Of a stretch of DNA of 64,000 nt, positions 42,668 through 52,176 are shown piece by piece. A program made the position numbers and the translations under genes. Every line of letters starts with the position of its first letter. Position 1 is the first letter of the stretch. Source of the DNA: Nocardioides pocheonensis (GTDB taxonomy: Bacteria > Actinomycetota > Actinomycetes > Propionibacteriales > Nocardioidaceae); NCBI RefSeq assembly GCF_003725535.1, contig NZ_RJSF01000036.1:1-64000 (forward strand), written 5' to 3'. The notes under the pieces are model-generated. The model ran no database searches, was not told the DNA's origin, and was given only the letters and a program-made list of their open reading frames with translations.

Positions 42668-43216
42668 ATGTGGCACAACCTGATGCACCTCGACCTGTCC
42701 GTGTGGGAGAAGGTCGTGCGGACCGTCGCCGTCTACCTGGTGCTCGCGGTGCTGATCCGGCTCGCCGGAAAGCGCGACCTGGCTCAGCTCAACGCCTTCG
42801 ACCTCGTGGTCATGCTGCTGCTGAGCAACGTGGTCCAGAACGCGGTGATCGGGCAGGACAACACCCTGCTGGGTGGGGTGATCGGCGCCGTCGTGCTCGT
42901 CGGCGTCAACGCCGGGACCGTGCGGCTCGCCCGGCGCAGTGACCGGGTGGCCCGGCTCGTCGAGGGCACCGCGACCACCCTCGCGCGGGACGGGCGCTGG
43001 GACGACGAGGCGCTGCGGCACGAGGGGCTGCGCAAGGCCGACGCCGAGGCGGCCCTGCGCCGTCAGAACGCGAACAGCGTGCGGGACGTCGAGCAGGTGA
43101 GCATCGAGCCGGGCGGCGCGATCGTCGCCACGCTGCGCGAGGACCTGCAGTCGGCGACCAAGGCCGACGTGCAGCGGATCGAGGCCAAGCTGGACGCTCT
43201 GCTGGCGCAGCGCTGA
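42668..43216 (+). CDS. YetF/DUF421-family membrane protein
   Basis: A 182-residue protein with three N-terminal hydrophobic helices (about 15-95) and a cytoplasmic C-terminal domain. The signature FDLVVMLLLSNVVQNAVIG and RLAGKRDLAQL are characteristic of DUF421/YetF. The last 30 residues form a charged helix. Function uncertain; Bacillus homologues influence spore germination. ATG 42668 is preferred over ATG 42653, which would add five residues. Confidence 0.82.
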   Translation: MWHNLMHLDLSVWEKVVRTVAVYLVLAVLIRLAGKRDLAQLNAFDLVVMLLLSNVVQNAVIGQDNTLLGGVIGAVVLVGVNAGTVRLARRSDRVARLVEGTATTLARDGRWDDEALRHEGLRKADAEAALRRQNANSVRDVEQVSIEPGGAIVATLREDLQSATKADVQRIEAKLDALLAQR

Positions 43217-43219
43217 CGT

Positions 43220-43264
43220 GCCGAACGGGCGGGCGTGACCGGAGGCCACACCCGCCCGTTCGGC
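43220..43264. terminator. Strong bidirectional terminator
   Basis: A 14-bp perfect stem (43220-43233 / 43251-43264), then one mismatch and three further pairs, closing on a short loop. It begins 4 bp after the yetF-like stop and ends 11 bp before the stop of the convergent secreted-protein gene. Confidence 0.85.
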
Positions 43265-43274
43265 GTCGGACTGA

Positions 43275-44159
43275 TCAGATGCAGACGGTCCCGACGAGAG
43301 GAACCACCACGCAGACGGTGCCGGTCCCACCCGTGGGCGGCGGCACCACCGGGGTGGTGGGCGTCGTGGCCGGGAGCAACCCGCCGAGGAGCCCGGTGAC
43401 CGTGGTCACGAGACTCTGCAGGGCCGTGGGGTCGAGAGCACCGGCCGGGACCGGCACACCGGACAGGCCGCTGAGCTCCCCGATGATGTTCTGCAGCAGC
43501 GCGGTGACCAGCGACGGGTCAGGCGCGCCGCCCAGCAGGGCGGTGAGCTGGTCGGGCGTGAAGGCGCTGCCCAGCAGGACGGTCAGCGAGTCCAGCGACG
43601 GCGTACCGGCGTTGAAGCCGCTCAGCAGCGCGTTGAGCTGCCCGGCGTCGAGCTGGCTGGTGACACCCGGGAGCAGGTCCTCGAGCAGGGTGGTCAGCTG
43701 GGACAGGTCGATCGCCTTGCCGGCCGCACCGGTCGCGATCGCGAGCAGGTCGAGCTTCATGCCCGTTCCGGCGGCACGCGAGCTCGAGTTGGGCGCGGAG
43801 CAGGCGTAGCCGACCCGCGCGGTCTGGACCTGCTCGTTGTGGACCCGCGCCGCGTAGCGCACCTTCGCGTGCTTCAGCTGACGCTTCGCCTTCCGGATCG
43901 CTGCGGCGCGGTGCGTGTGCTTCGCGGCGCGCAGGGCCTTCCGTGCCCGGACCAGCTTGCGGTGCGCGGCGGCACGGGAGCTCTTCGCGAGCGCCAACGC
44001 CGTCTGGGCGTTCGCGCACTCGTCGGTCACGCCGGCGCGAGCCGCTGCGCCCGGCGCAGCGCTTGCGGACGTCGACTCCACGAGCGCCGGTGCCAGCGCG
44101 AGCGACGCGGTCACGGCCGCGGTCAGCAACGCCGACCAGGTCTTCCTCTTGAACTCCAT
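43275..44159 (-). CDS. Secreted protein with a basic helical region, function unknown
   Basis: A 294-residue exported protein that I do not recognise. Residues 1-35 are a signal peptide (AxA cleavage). Residues about 45-115 are a Lys/Arg/Ala/His-rich helix or coiled coil between two cysteines (ECANAQ, YACS). Residues 130-260 contain leucine-rich segments recurring about every 25-30 residues (LTTLLEDLLPG, LNALLSGFNAG, LTVLLGSAF, LTALLGGAP), a degenerate helical repeat. The C-terminus is Pro/Thr/Gly-rich and ends VCVVVPLVGTVCI. GGGAG precedes ATG 44159. Perhaps a cell-wall-associated structural protein. Confidence 0.7.
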   Translation of the reverse strand: MEFKRKTWSALLTAAVTASLALAPALVESTSASAAPGAAARAGVTDECANAQTALALAKSSRAAAHRKLVRARKALRAAKHTHRAAAIRKAKRQLKHAKVRYAARVHNEQVQTARVGYACSAPNSSSRAAGTGMKLDLLAIATGAAGKAIDLSQLTTLLEDLLPGVTSQLDAGQLNALLSGFNAGTPSLDSLTVLLGSAFTPDQLTALLGGAPDPSLVTALLQNIIGELSGLSGVPVPAGALDPTALQSLVTTVTGLLGGLLPATTPTTPVVPPPTGGTGTVCVVVPLVGTVCI

Positions 44160-44202
44160 GCGATCTCCCTCTCGGAACGTCACATCCCGCCACAGGATGC
44201 AA

Positions 44203-44214
44203 GGTCGTACGACC
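44203..44214. promoter_or_regulatory. 12-bp palindrome GGTCGTACGACC
   Basis: A perfect palindrome in the 104-bp gap between the secreted-protein gene and the divergent HIT gene, 44 bp from one start and 50 bp from the other. Possibly an operator. Confidence 0.35.
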
Positions 44215-44263
44215 CCCACTACCCGAGAATGGGGCATATGTCCGAAATGTACACTAATTGACC

Positions 44264-44908
44264 GTGGATCGGTATGGCACCGTGAGACCGTGCCCGGAGT
44301 CACCCGAGGACCTCTACGCCCGCGTGGTCGCCGCCGTCGGCGAGCACGGCCGCCTGCCGCAGTCGGACGCCGTGACGTGGGAGAGCTTCCCGTGGGAAGT
44401 GGTCGACGGAGCGCTCGTGCCCAAGGTGCTGCGCCCGCCGCTGCACGCCGAGCCACCCCGCAAGGGCGATCCCGGCGGCGACCCGTGCCCGACCTGCGCG
44501 GGCGCCGGCGGCGAGACACGGATCTGGGAGAACGACCGCTGGAGCGTGCGGCCCTTCCACCGCTCGGGGATGCCGCTGGTGCTGTTCCTGGAGCCGCGCG
44601 AGCACCTCGACTTCACCGACCTCGACGACGACCTCGCTGCCGAGTACGGCCGGCTGACCGTCTGGCTGACCCGGATCATGAGCAACCTGCCGTACGTCGG
44701 ACGCGTCCACGTCTTCCGTGTGGGCGACGGCGTCTCCCACCTGCACGTCTGGTTCGTCGCCCGCCCCGAGCGCCTGCCCGGCATCGTCGGGTCGATGGCG
44801 ATGGAGTGGGACGACCTCCTCCCGCCGCCGCCCGAGGAGGTCTGGCGGGCCGACCTGGGCACGGTGGCCCGTCACCTCGCGACGCACGACGGACGCGCGC
44901 TGGTCTGA
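44264..44908 (+). CDS. HIT-like (histidine triad) domain protein
   Basis: A 214-residue protein with an apparent histidine-triad core (DGVSHLHVWFVARP near residue 157) and the upstream HIT segment MPLVLFLEPREHLDFTDLDDD. HIT proteins are nucleotide hydrolases or transferases. A Cys-x-x-Cys (DPCPTCAGA, near residue 72) could bind zinc. GTG 44264 lies 8 nt after TACACT (44250-44255). TTG 44258 in frame is less likely. A hairpin follows the stop. Confidence 0.75.
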   Translation: MDRYGTVRPCPESPEDLYARVVAAVGEHGRLPQSDAVTWESFPWEVVDGALVPKVLRPPLHAEPPRKGDPGGDPCPTCAGAGGETRIWENDRWSVRPFHRSGMPLVLFLEPREHLDFTDLDDDLAAEYGRLTVWLTRIMSNLPYVGRVHVFRVGDGVSHLHVWFVARPERLPGIVGSMAMEWDDLLPPPPEEVWRADLGTVARHLATHDGRALV

Positions 44909-44916
44909 GCCGCAGG

Positions 44917-44951
44917 GTTTCGAGGCGGTTGCTGCGCAACCACACCTCAAC
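44917..44951. terminator. Hairpin after the HIT gene
   Basis: Inner stem GGTTGC (44927-44932) with GCAACC (44936-44941), loop TGC, extended outward by an imperfect stem (GGTTTCGAGG against CCTCAACC). Lies between two convergent genes. Confidence 0.45.
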
Positions 44952-44969
44952 CATCCAAGCCGGGCCTCG

Positions 44970-47287
<2,318 letters not shown>

Positions 47288-47306
47288 TGGTCCGTTGTGA
47301 CCGCCG

Positions 47307-47576
47307 TCACCCGGCGGTGAAGCTCGTGGCGCCGGTCGAATCGGCCGGGCTCACCGCGACGTCCTCGACCTGCGCGTACGCCGGCCCGCGGCGGCACCAG
47401 GCCACCAGCTCCTCGACCGCGTCGGCAGACCCCTCGAAGTGCCCCGTCACCGACCCGTCCGGCTCGTTGCGCACCCAGCCGGCCACCCCGAGCGCGCGCG
47501 CCTGCTGCAGGGTGTGGAAGCGGAACGAGACCCCCTGCACCAGCCCCGTGATCCGCACCTCGACCGCCTTGCTCAT
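47307..47576 (-). CDS. acyP: Acylphosphatase
   Basis: An 89-residue hydrolase of acyl phosphates. The phosphate-binding loop GLVQGVSFR with Arg19 and the catalytic Asn37 (GWVRNEPDGSV) are present; Ser replaces the usual Gly in VQGVGFR. ATG 47576 has GGAG in front. Its start lies next to a long inverted repeat (47590-47654) shared with the divergent heme oxygenase gene. Confidence 0.93.
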   Translation of the reverse strand: MSKAVEVRITGLVQGVSFRFHTLQQARALGVAGWVRNEPDGSVTGHFEGSADAVEELVAWCRRGPAYAQVEDVAVSPADSTGATSFTAG

Positions 47577-47589
47577 GGCTCCATCATCC

Positions 47590-47654
47590 GGATAGTCCGG
47601 CACGTTCGGCACCACTCTGGTCACAAGAAGCAGTCCGAACGTGCCGGACTATCC
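47590..47654. repeat. Long inverted repeat, family 2, copy 1
   Basis: A 20-bp perfect inverted repeat: GGATAGTCCGGCACGTTCGG at 47590-47609 and its complement at 47635-47654, with a 25-nt spacer. It occupies most of the 107-bp gap between the divergent acyP and mhuD-like genes. A second copy lies at 51.2 kb. Confidence 0.9.
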
Positions 47655-47683
47655 CGAAATCAGGCGGGTCCTAGGCTGGCGGC

Positions 47684-47992
47684 ATGTCCGTCGTGAAGAT
47701 CAACGCCATCACCGTGCCGGCCGAGGCCGGGCCCGAGCTCGAGCGCAGGTTCGCGGCGCGGGCGGGCACCGTCGACGGGGCACCGGGCTTCCTGGGTTTC
47801 CAGCTGCTGCGTCCGGTGGCCGGGGAGGACCGCTACTTCGTGGTGACGCACTGGGCGGACGACGCGGCGTACGAGGCGTGGCGCGACGGTGACTCCCGGG
47901 CCGCGCACGCCGGCGAACACGGCAAGCCGGTGGCGAGCGGGGCCAACCTGCTGGAGTTCGAGGTCGTGCTGGACGTGAAGCCGACGGGCTAG
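47684..47992 (+). CDS. mhuD: Heme-degrading monooxygenase, MhuD-like
   Basis: A 102-residue ABM-fold protein matching Mycobacterium tuberculosis MhuD along its whole length (VVKINAITVPAEAGPELE, APGFLGFQLLRPV, ANLLEFEVVLDV). The residues I know to matter in MhuD fall at the same numbers: Asn7, Phe23, Trp66 and the heme-ligand His75. MhuD opens heme to mycobilins and frees iron without CO. ATG 47684 lies 6 nt after TAGGCT (47672-47677), a leaderless pattern. No iron-regulator box is obvious nearby. A hairpin separates it from purB. Confidence 0.9.
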   Translation: MSVVKINAITVPAEAGPELERRFAARAGTVDGAPGFLGFQLLRPVAGEDRYFVVTHWADDAAYEAWRDGDSRAAHAGEHGKPVASGANLLEFEVVLDVKPTG

Positions 47993-48053
47993 GTTTCGAC
48001 CCGCCGTCGCGGCTTCGCAAGCTCAGCCGCGGGCTTGCTCAACCTCTTCGCGT

Positions 48054-48084
48054 CGCGAGTGCGCTCGTCCCTCGCGCACTCGCG
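48054..48084. terminator. Terminator between mhuD and purB
   Basis: An 11-bp perfect stem (48054-48064 / 48074-48084) with a 9-nt loop, ending 2 bp before the purB stop. The 95-bp gap between these convergent genes holds nothing else I can support. Confidence 0.75.
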
Positions 48085-48086
48085 GC

Positions 48087-49505
48087 TCAGAGGATCGCTC
48101 CGGGCGAGTACGCCGCGGCCGCGGGATCGGTCGCCACGACCTCCTCGATCCGCCGTACGACGGCCTGGACCTGCGCGACCGCGGCCCCGGTGAACTCGAT
48201 CGGGTCCTTGACCAACGCCGCGATCTGGTCGCGCGTGAGCCCGAGGCGCGTGTCGGTCGCGAGCCGGTCGTAGAGGTCGTTCTGGTCCAGCCCCTGCCGC
48301 ATCTCCAGGGCGACGCCGACGGCGTGCTCCTTGATCGCCTCGTGGGCCTCCTCGCGCCCGACCCCGTTGCGCACCGCGGTCATCAGCACCTTGGTGGTGG
48401 TCAGGAACGGCAGGTAGCGGTCGAGCTCGCGCTGGATCACCGCCGGGAACGCGCCGAACTCGTCGAGCACGGTGAGGAAGGTCTGGAACAGCCCGTCGCA
48501 GGCGAAGAAGGCGTCCGGCAGCGCGACCCGGCGTACGACGGAGCAGGACACGTCGCCCTCGTTCCACTGGTCGCCGGCCAGCTCGCCGACCATGGAGAGC
48601 TGGCCGCGCAGCACGACGGCGAGGCCGTTGACCCGCTCGCAGGAGCGGGTGTTCATCTTGTGCGGCATCGCCGAGGAGCCGACCTGGCCCTCCTTGAAGC
48701 CCTCGGTGACCAGCTCGATGCCGGCCATCAGCCGGATCGTGGTGGCCAGGTTCGACGGACCGGCCACCACCTGCACGAGCGCCGAGACCACGTCGAAGTC
48801 GAGCGAGCGCGGGTAGACCTGGCCGACGCTGGTCAGCACCCGGTCGAAGCCGAGGTGGGCCGCGACCTGCTGCTCGAGGTCGGCGAGCTTGCCGGCGTCG
48901 CCGTCGAGGAGGTCGAGCATGTCCTGGGAGGTGCCCATCGGCCCCTTGATCCCACGCAGGGGGTAGCGGGCGAGCAGGTCGTCGAGCCGCTCGAGGGCGA
49001 CCAGCATCTCGTCGGCGACCGTGGCGAACCGCTTGCCGAGCGTGGTCGCCTGCGCCGCGACGTTGTGCGAGCGGCCGGCCATCACCAGCGACTCGTGCTC
49101 GGTGGCCAGGCGACCGAGGCGGGCCAGGGTCGCGACGACGCGCTGCCGGACGACCTGCAGCGACTGCCGGACCTGGAGCTGCTCGACGTTCTCGGTCAGG
49201 TCGCGCGAGGTCATGCCCTTGTGGATGTGCTCGTGGCCCGCGAGCGCGCTGAACTCCTCGATGCGCGCCTTCACGTCGTGGCGGGTCACCCGCTCGCGCG
49301 CGGCGATCGAGTCGAGGTCGACCTTCTCGACGACGGCCTCGTAGGCCTCCACGACCCCGTCGGGCACGTCGATGCCCAGGTCGTGCTGGGCCTTGAGGAC
49401 GGCGATCCAGAGCTGTCGCTCGAGGACGATCTTGTGCTCGGGGGACCAGAGGGCGGCGAGGTCGGCGCCGGCGTACCGGGTCGCGAGGACGTTGGGGACG
49501 GTCAT
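48087..49505 (-). CDS. purB: Adenylosuccinate lyase
   Basis: Cleaves SAICAR and adenylosuccinate in purine synthesis. 472 residues, tetrameric fumarase/aspartase fold. The signature loop GSSAMPHKMN holds the flexible catalytic Ser; KGMTSRDLTENV and RSHNVAAQATTLGKR form the rest of the site. ATG 49505 has no clear Shine-Dalgarno; GAGAAT lies 9 nt before it. Divergent from the MmcQ-like gene across 66 bp. Confidence 0.96.
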   Translation of the reverse strand: MTVPNVLATRYAGADLAALWSPEHKIVLERQLWIAVLKAQHDLGIDVPDGVVEAYEAVVEKVDLDSIAARERVTRHDVKARIEEFSALAGHEHIHKGMTSRDLTENVEQLQVRQSLQVVRQRVVATLARLGRLATEHESLVMAGRSHNVAAQATTLGKRFATVADEMLVALERLDDLLARYPLRGIKGPMGTSQDMLDLLDGDAGKLADLEQQVAAHLGFDRVLTSVGQVYPRSLDFDVVSALVQVVAGPSNLATTIRLMAGIELVTEGFKEGQVGSSAMPHKMNTRSCERVNGLAVVLRGQLSMVGELAGDQWNEGDVSCSVVRRVALPDAFFACDGLFQTFLTVLDEFGAFPAVIQRELDRYLPFLTTTKVLMTAVRNGVGREEAHEAIKEHAVGVALEMRQGLDQNDLYDRLATDTRLGLTRDQIAALVKDPIEFTGAAVAQVQAVVRRIEEVVATDPAAAAYSPGAIL

Positions 49506-49571
49506 GGTGGGCCAATTCTCCCATGCGCGGCCGCTGCTGCCGATGTCGGCGGAGTGTGCGAGATTCGGGGC

Positions 49572-49943
49572 ATGCCCGAGCGTCCCGACGTGCCTCTGCG
49601 GTACGTCGAGCGGCTGCGCGCCCTGGTCGGGTCCTTCCCCGAGTGCGTCGAGGAGCCGGCCTGGACGGGCCTGCGCTGGCGGGTCGGCGGGGCCACGGTC
49701 GCGCACGTCTTCGGCGGCGAGGACCAGCTCTTCCGGATCACGTTCCGCGCCGAGCCCGACGAGGTGATGGCCTTCGAGCACCTCGGGCCGCCGTACTTCC
49801 GGGCGTCGTGGGGCCGCAACGTCGTGGGCATGCTGCTGGACGCGCACACCGACTGGGCCGAGCTCGGCGAGCTGCTCACCGACTCCTACTGCCTGCAGGC
49901 GCCGGCCACCCTGGCGGCGCGGGTGCCGCGACCCGGCGACTGA
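49572..49943 (+). CDS. MmcQ/YjbR-family DNA-binding-like protein
   Basis: A 123-residue protein of the MmcQ/YjbR fold (YVERLRALVGSFPECVEEPAWTGLRWRVGGATVAHVFGGED, ...TDSYCLQAPATLAARV). Relatives are annotated as CyaY-like DNA-binding proteins, though the function is unproven. ATG 49572 follows GAGATT by 6 nt and has no ribosome site. Ends 7 bp from the convergent purD stop. Confidence 0.75.
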   Translation: MPERPDVPLRYVERLRALVGSFPECVEEPAWTGLRWRVGGATVAHVFGGEDQLFRITFRAEPDEVMAFEHLGPPYFRASWGRNVVGMLLDAHTDWAELGELLTDSYCLQAPATLAARVPRPGD

Positions 49944-49950
49944 GGCGAGG

Positions 49951-51222
49951 TCAGGCCGGCGTGTCCTCGTTGACGATGTCCGCGGCCGCGCGCGAGGCGA
50001 TGTCGTGGCGCCACTGGGCACCGTCGAACGAGATCGCGGTGACGCCCTGGTAGGCGCGCACCCGCGCGTGGGCGATGTCGTCGCCGACGGCGGTGACGGC
50101 CAGCACCCGGCCGCCCGCGGTGACGAGCCGGCCGTCGTCGTCGAGGGCCGTGCCGGCGTGGATCACGTCGATGTCGGGCTGCGCGTCGACGCCTTCGATG
50201 CCCCGGATCACGTCGCCGCTGCGGGAGGTCTCGGGGTAGCCCGCGCTGGCCATCACGACGGTGACGGCAGCGCCCGGCTTCCACCGCGGCGGCGCGACGT
50301 CGTCGAGCACCCCGTCGGCCGCCGCCTTGAGCAGGACCCCGAGCGGCGAGTCGAGCAGGGCCAGCAGTGCCTGGGTCTCGGGGTCACCGAAGCGGGCGTT
50401 GAACTCGACGACCCGCACGCCGCGCTCGGTCAGCGCGAGGCCGGCGTACAGGAGGCCCGAGAAGCGCACGCCGCGGCGGGCGAGCTCGTCGACCGTCGGC
50501 TGGAGCACGCGCTCGCGGACCTCGTCGACGAGGCCGTGGGGCGCCCAGGGCAGTGGCGTGTACGCGCCCATCCCGCCCGTGTTCGGACCCTCGTCGTTGT
50601 CGAAGATCCGCTTGAAGTCCTGGGCGGGCAGCAGCGGGTAGACCGTGCTGCCGTCGGTGATCGCGAACAGCGAGACCTCGGGCCCGTCGAGGTACTCCTC
50701 GACCAGCACCCGTTCGCAGGACACGGCGTGCGCGAGCGCGGCGGCACGGTCGTCGGTGACGACCACGCCCTTGCCCGCGGCCAGCCCGTCGTCCTTCACG
50801 ACGTACGGCGGGCCGAAGGCGTCCAGCGCGGCCGCGGCCTCCTCCTCGGTCACGCAGACGTGGGCGAGGGCCGTCGGCACGTCGGCGCCGGCCATCACGT
50901 CCTTGGCGAAGGCCTTCGAGCCCTCGAGCTGCGCAGCCTCCGCGGACGGACCGAAGCAGGAGATGCCCCGGTCGCGGACCGCGTCCGCGACGCCCGCGAC
51001 CAGCGGCGCCTCGGGGCCGACCACGACCAGGTCCACCGCGAGCCGCTCGGCCAGGTCGGCGACGTCCTGGCCGCTCATCGGGTCGACCGGGTGCAGCGTG
51101 GCGACTGCCGACATGCCGGGGTTGCCCGGCGCGGCGTGCACCTCGGTGACCGACGGGTCGCGCGACAGCGCCAGGGCCAGGGCGTGCTCGCGGCCACCGG
51201 TGCCGATCACGAGGGTCTTCAC
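49951..51222 (-). CDS. purD: Phosphoribosylamine-glycine ligase
   Basis: GAR synthetase, step 2 of purine synthesis: PRA + Gly + ATP. 423 residues, ATP-grasp fold. VIGTGGREHALA at the start, GLAAGKGVVV and FNARFGDPETQ are diagnostic. GTG 51222 is taken because the family start (VKTLVIGTGGREH) falls there and TAGGAT (51236-51231) lies 8 nt upstream without a ribosome site. Family 2 repeat copy 2 lies just beyond the promoter. Confidence 0.96.
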   Translation of the reverse strand: MKTLVIGTGGREHALALALSRDPSVTEVHAAPGNPGMSAVATLHPVDPMSGQDVADLAERLAVDLVVVGPEAPLVAGVADAVRDRGISCFGPSAEAAQLEGSKAFAKDVMAGADVPTALAHVCVTEEEAAAALDAFGPPYVVKDDGLAAGKGVVVTDDRAAALAHAVSCERVLVEEYLDGPEVSLFAITDGSTVYPLLPAQDFKRIFDNDEGPNTGGMGAYTPLPWAPHGLVDEVRERVLQPTVDELARRGVRFSGLLYAGLALTERGVRVVEFNARFGDPETQALLALLDSPLGVLLKAAADGVLDDVAPPRWKPGAAVTVVMASAGYPETSRSGDVIRGIEGVDAQPDIDVIHAGTALDDDGRLVTAGGRVLAVTAVGDDIAHARVRAYQGVTAISFDGAQWRHDIASRAAADIVNEDTPA

Positions 51223-51243
51223 GCGACGGGATCCTATCGACCG

Positions 51244-51308
51244 GGACAGTCCGGCACGTTCGGCATCCAAACCGGCCGAGATGTCCGTCCGAACGTGCCG
51301 GAGTATCC
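51244..51308. repeat. Long inverted repeat, family 2, copy 2
   Basis: Arms at 51244-51263 and 51289-51308, 18 of 20 positions paired, 25-nt spacer. It keeps the core CCGGCACGTTCGG and the same arm and spacer lengths as copy 1 at 47.6 kb. It fills the gap between purD and the SDR gene. Confidence 0.85.
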
Positions 51309-51327
51309 GCCAGTCAGCCGCCGTCGC

Positions 51328-52176
51328 TCAGCCGCGGTGGCGCCGCACCCGTTCCTCGTACGCCGCCCGGGCACCCTCGTCGGCGTCGGCCAGGACCGTG
51401 TCGGCCTTCATGAGGTGGCCGAGAGCCTCCTTGGCCCGTAGCGGCATGAGGTCGGCGGCTCGCGACACCCCCTTGCTCCAGCGGGGCACCCAGCTCTCGG
51501 GGCGAGGGCGGCGGATCGTCTCGACGATCACCTCGGCGACGTCCTCGGCGCTGACCGGGTGGACGCCCCGCGCTGCCGGCACGCCGGCGGCGAGCTCGGT
51601 GCGCACGACGGTCGGCAACACCATGCTGACGTCGACCCCGCTCGGCGCCAGCTCGGCGCGGGTGGCCTCGCTGAACCCGACGACCGCGAACTTCGAGGCG
51701 GAGTAGGTGGCGCCGTGCGGCACGGCCACCCGTCCCACCGCGGAGGCGACGTTGACGATGTGGCCCCGGCCCCGCTCGACCATGCCGGGCCCGACTGCCT
51801 TGGTCCCGTTGATCACGCCGTGCAGGTTCACGTCGACGATCGCCCGGGCGACGTCGGCGGGCTCCTCGAGCACGGGCCCAAGCGGCATGATGCCGGCGTT
51901 GTTGACCAGGACCTCGACCGGTCCGAGCACCGCCGTCTGGACGAGGAAGGCCTCCCAGGAGGCCGGGTCGGCGACGTCCAGGGCCGCGGCGAGCACGACC
52001 GCGCCGGTGCGGTCGGCGATGTCGTCCTCGGCGGCGCTCGCGAGCCCGGCGTCGACGTCCCCGACGGCGACGCGGGCCCCGAGCTCGGCCAGCCGCTCCA
52101 CGGTGGCGCGCCCGATGCCGCGCGCTCCCCCCGTCACCACGACGGTCAGGGAGTTGAGGTCGGCGTACCCGCTCAT
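51328..52176 (-). CDS. Short-chain dehydrogenase/reductase
   Basis: A 282-residue NAD(P)-dependent SDR. TGGARGIG cofactor loop, NNAG, and the Ser-Tyr-Lys triad (NVASAVGRVAVPHGATYSASK) are complete. The C-terminal 60 residues are longer than usual and basic, as in SDRs that act on lipophilic substrates. ATG 52176 overlaps the P450 stop (ATGA). The pair probably performs hydroxylation then oxidation of one substrate. Confidence 0.88.
   Translation of the reverse strand: MSGYADLNSLTVVVTGGARGIGRATVERLAELGARVAVGDVDAGLASAAEDDIADRTGAVVLAAALDVADPASWEAFLVQTAVLGPVEVLVNNAGIMPLGPVLEEPADVARAIVDVNLHGVINGTKAVGPGMVERGRGHIVNVASAVGRVAVPHGATYSASKFAVVGFSEATRAELAPSGVDVSMVLPTVVRTELAAGVPAARGVHPVSAEDVAEVIVETIRRPRPESWVPRWSKGVSRAADLMPLRAKEALGHLMKADTVLADADEGARAAYEERVRRHRG

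Noticed and set aside
44258-44263. TTG as start of the HIT gene
   Set aside because: It falls inside the presumed -10 to start interval and lacks a ribosome site; GTG 44264 fits the leaderless spacing.
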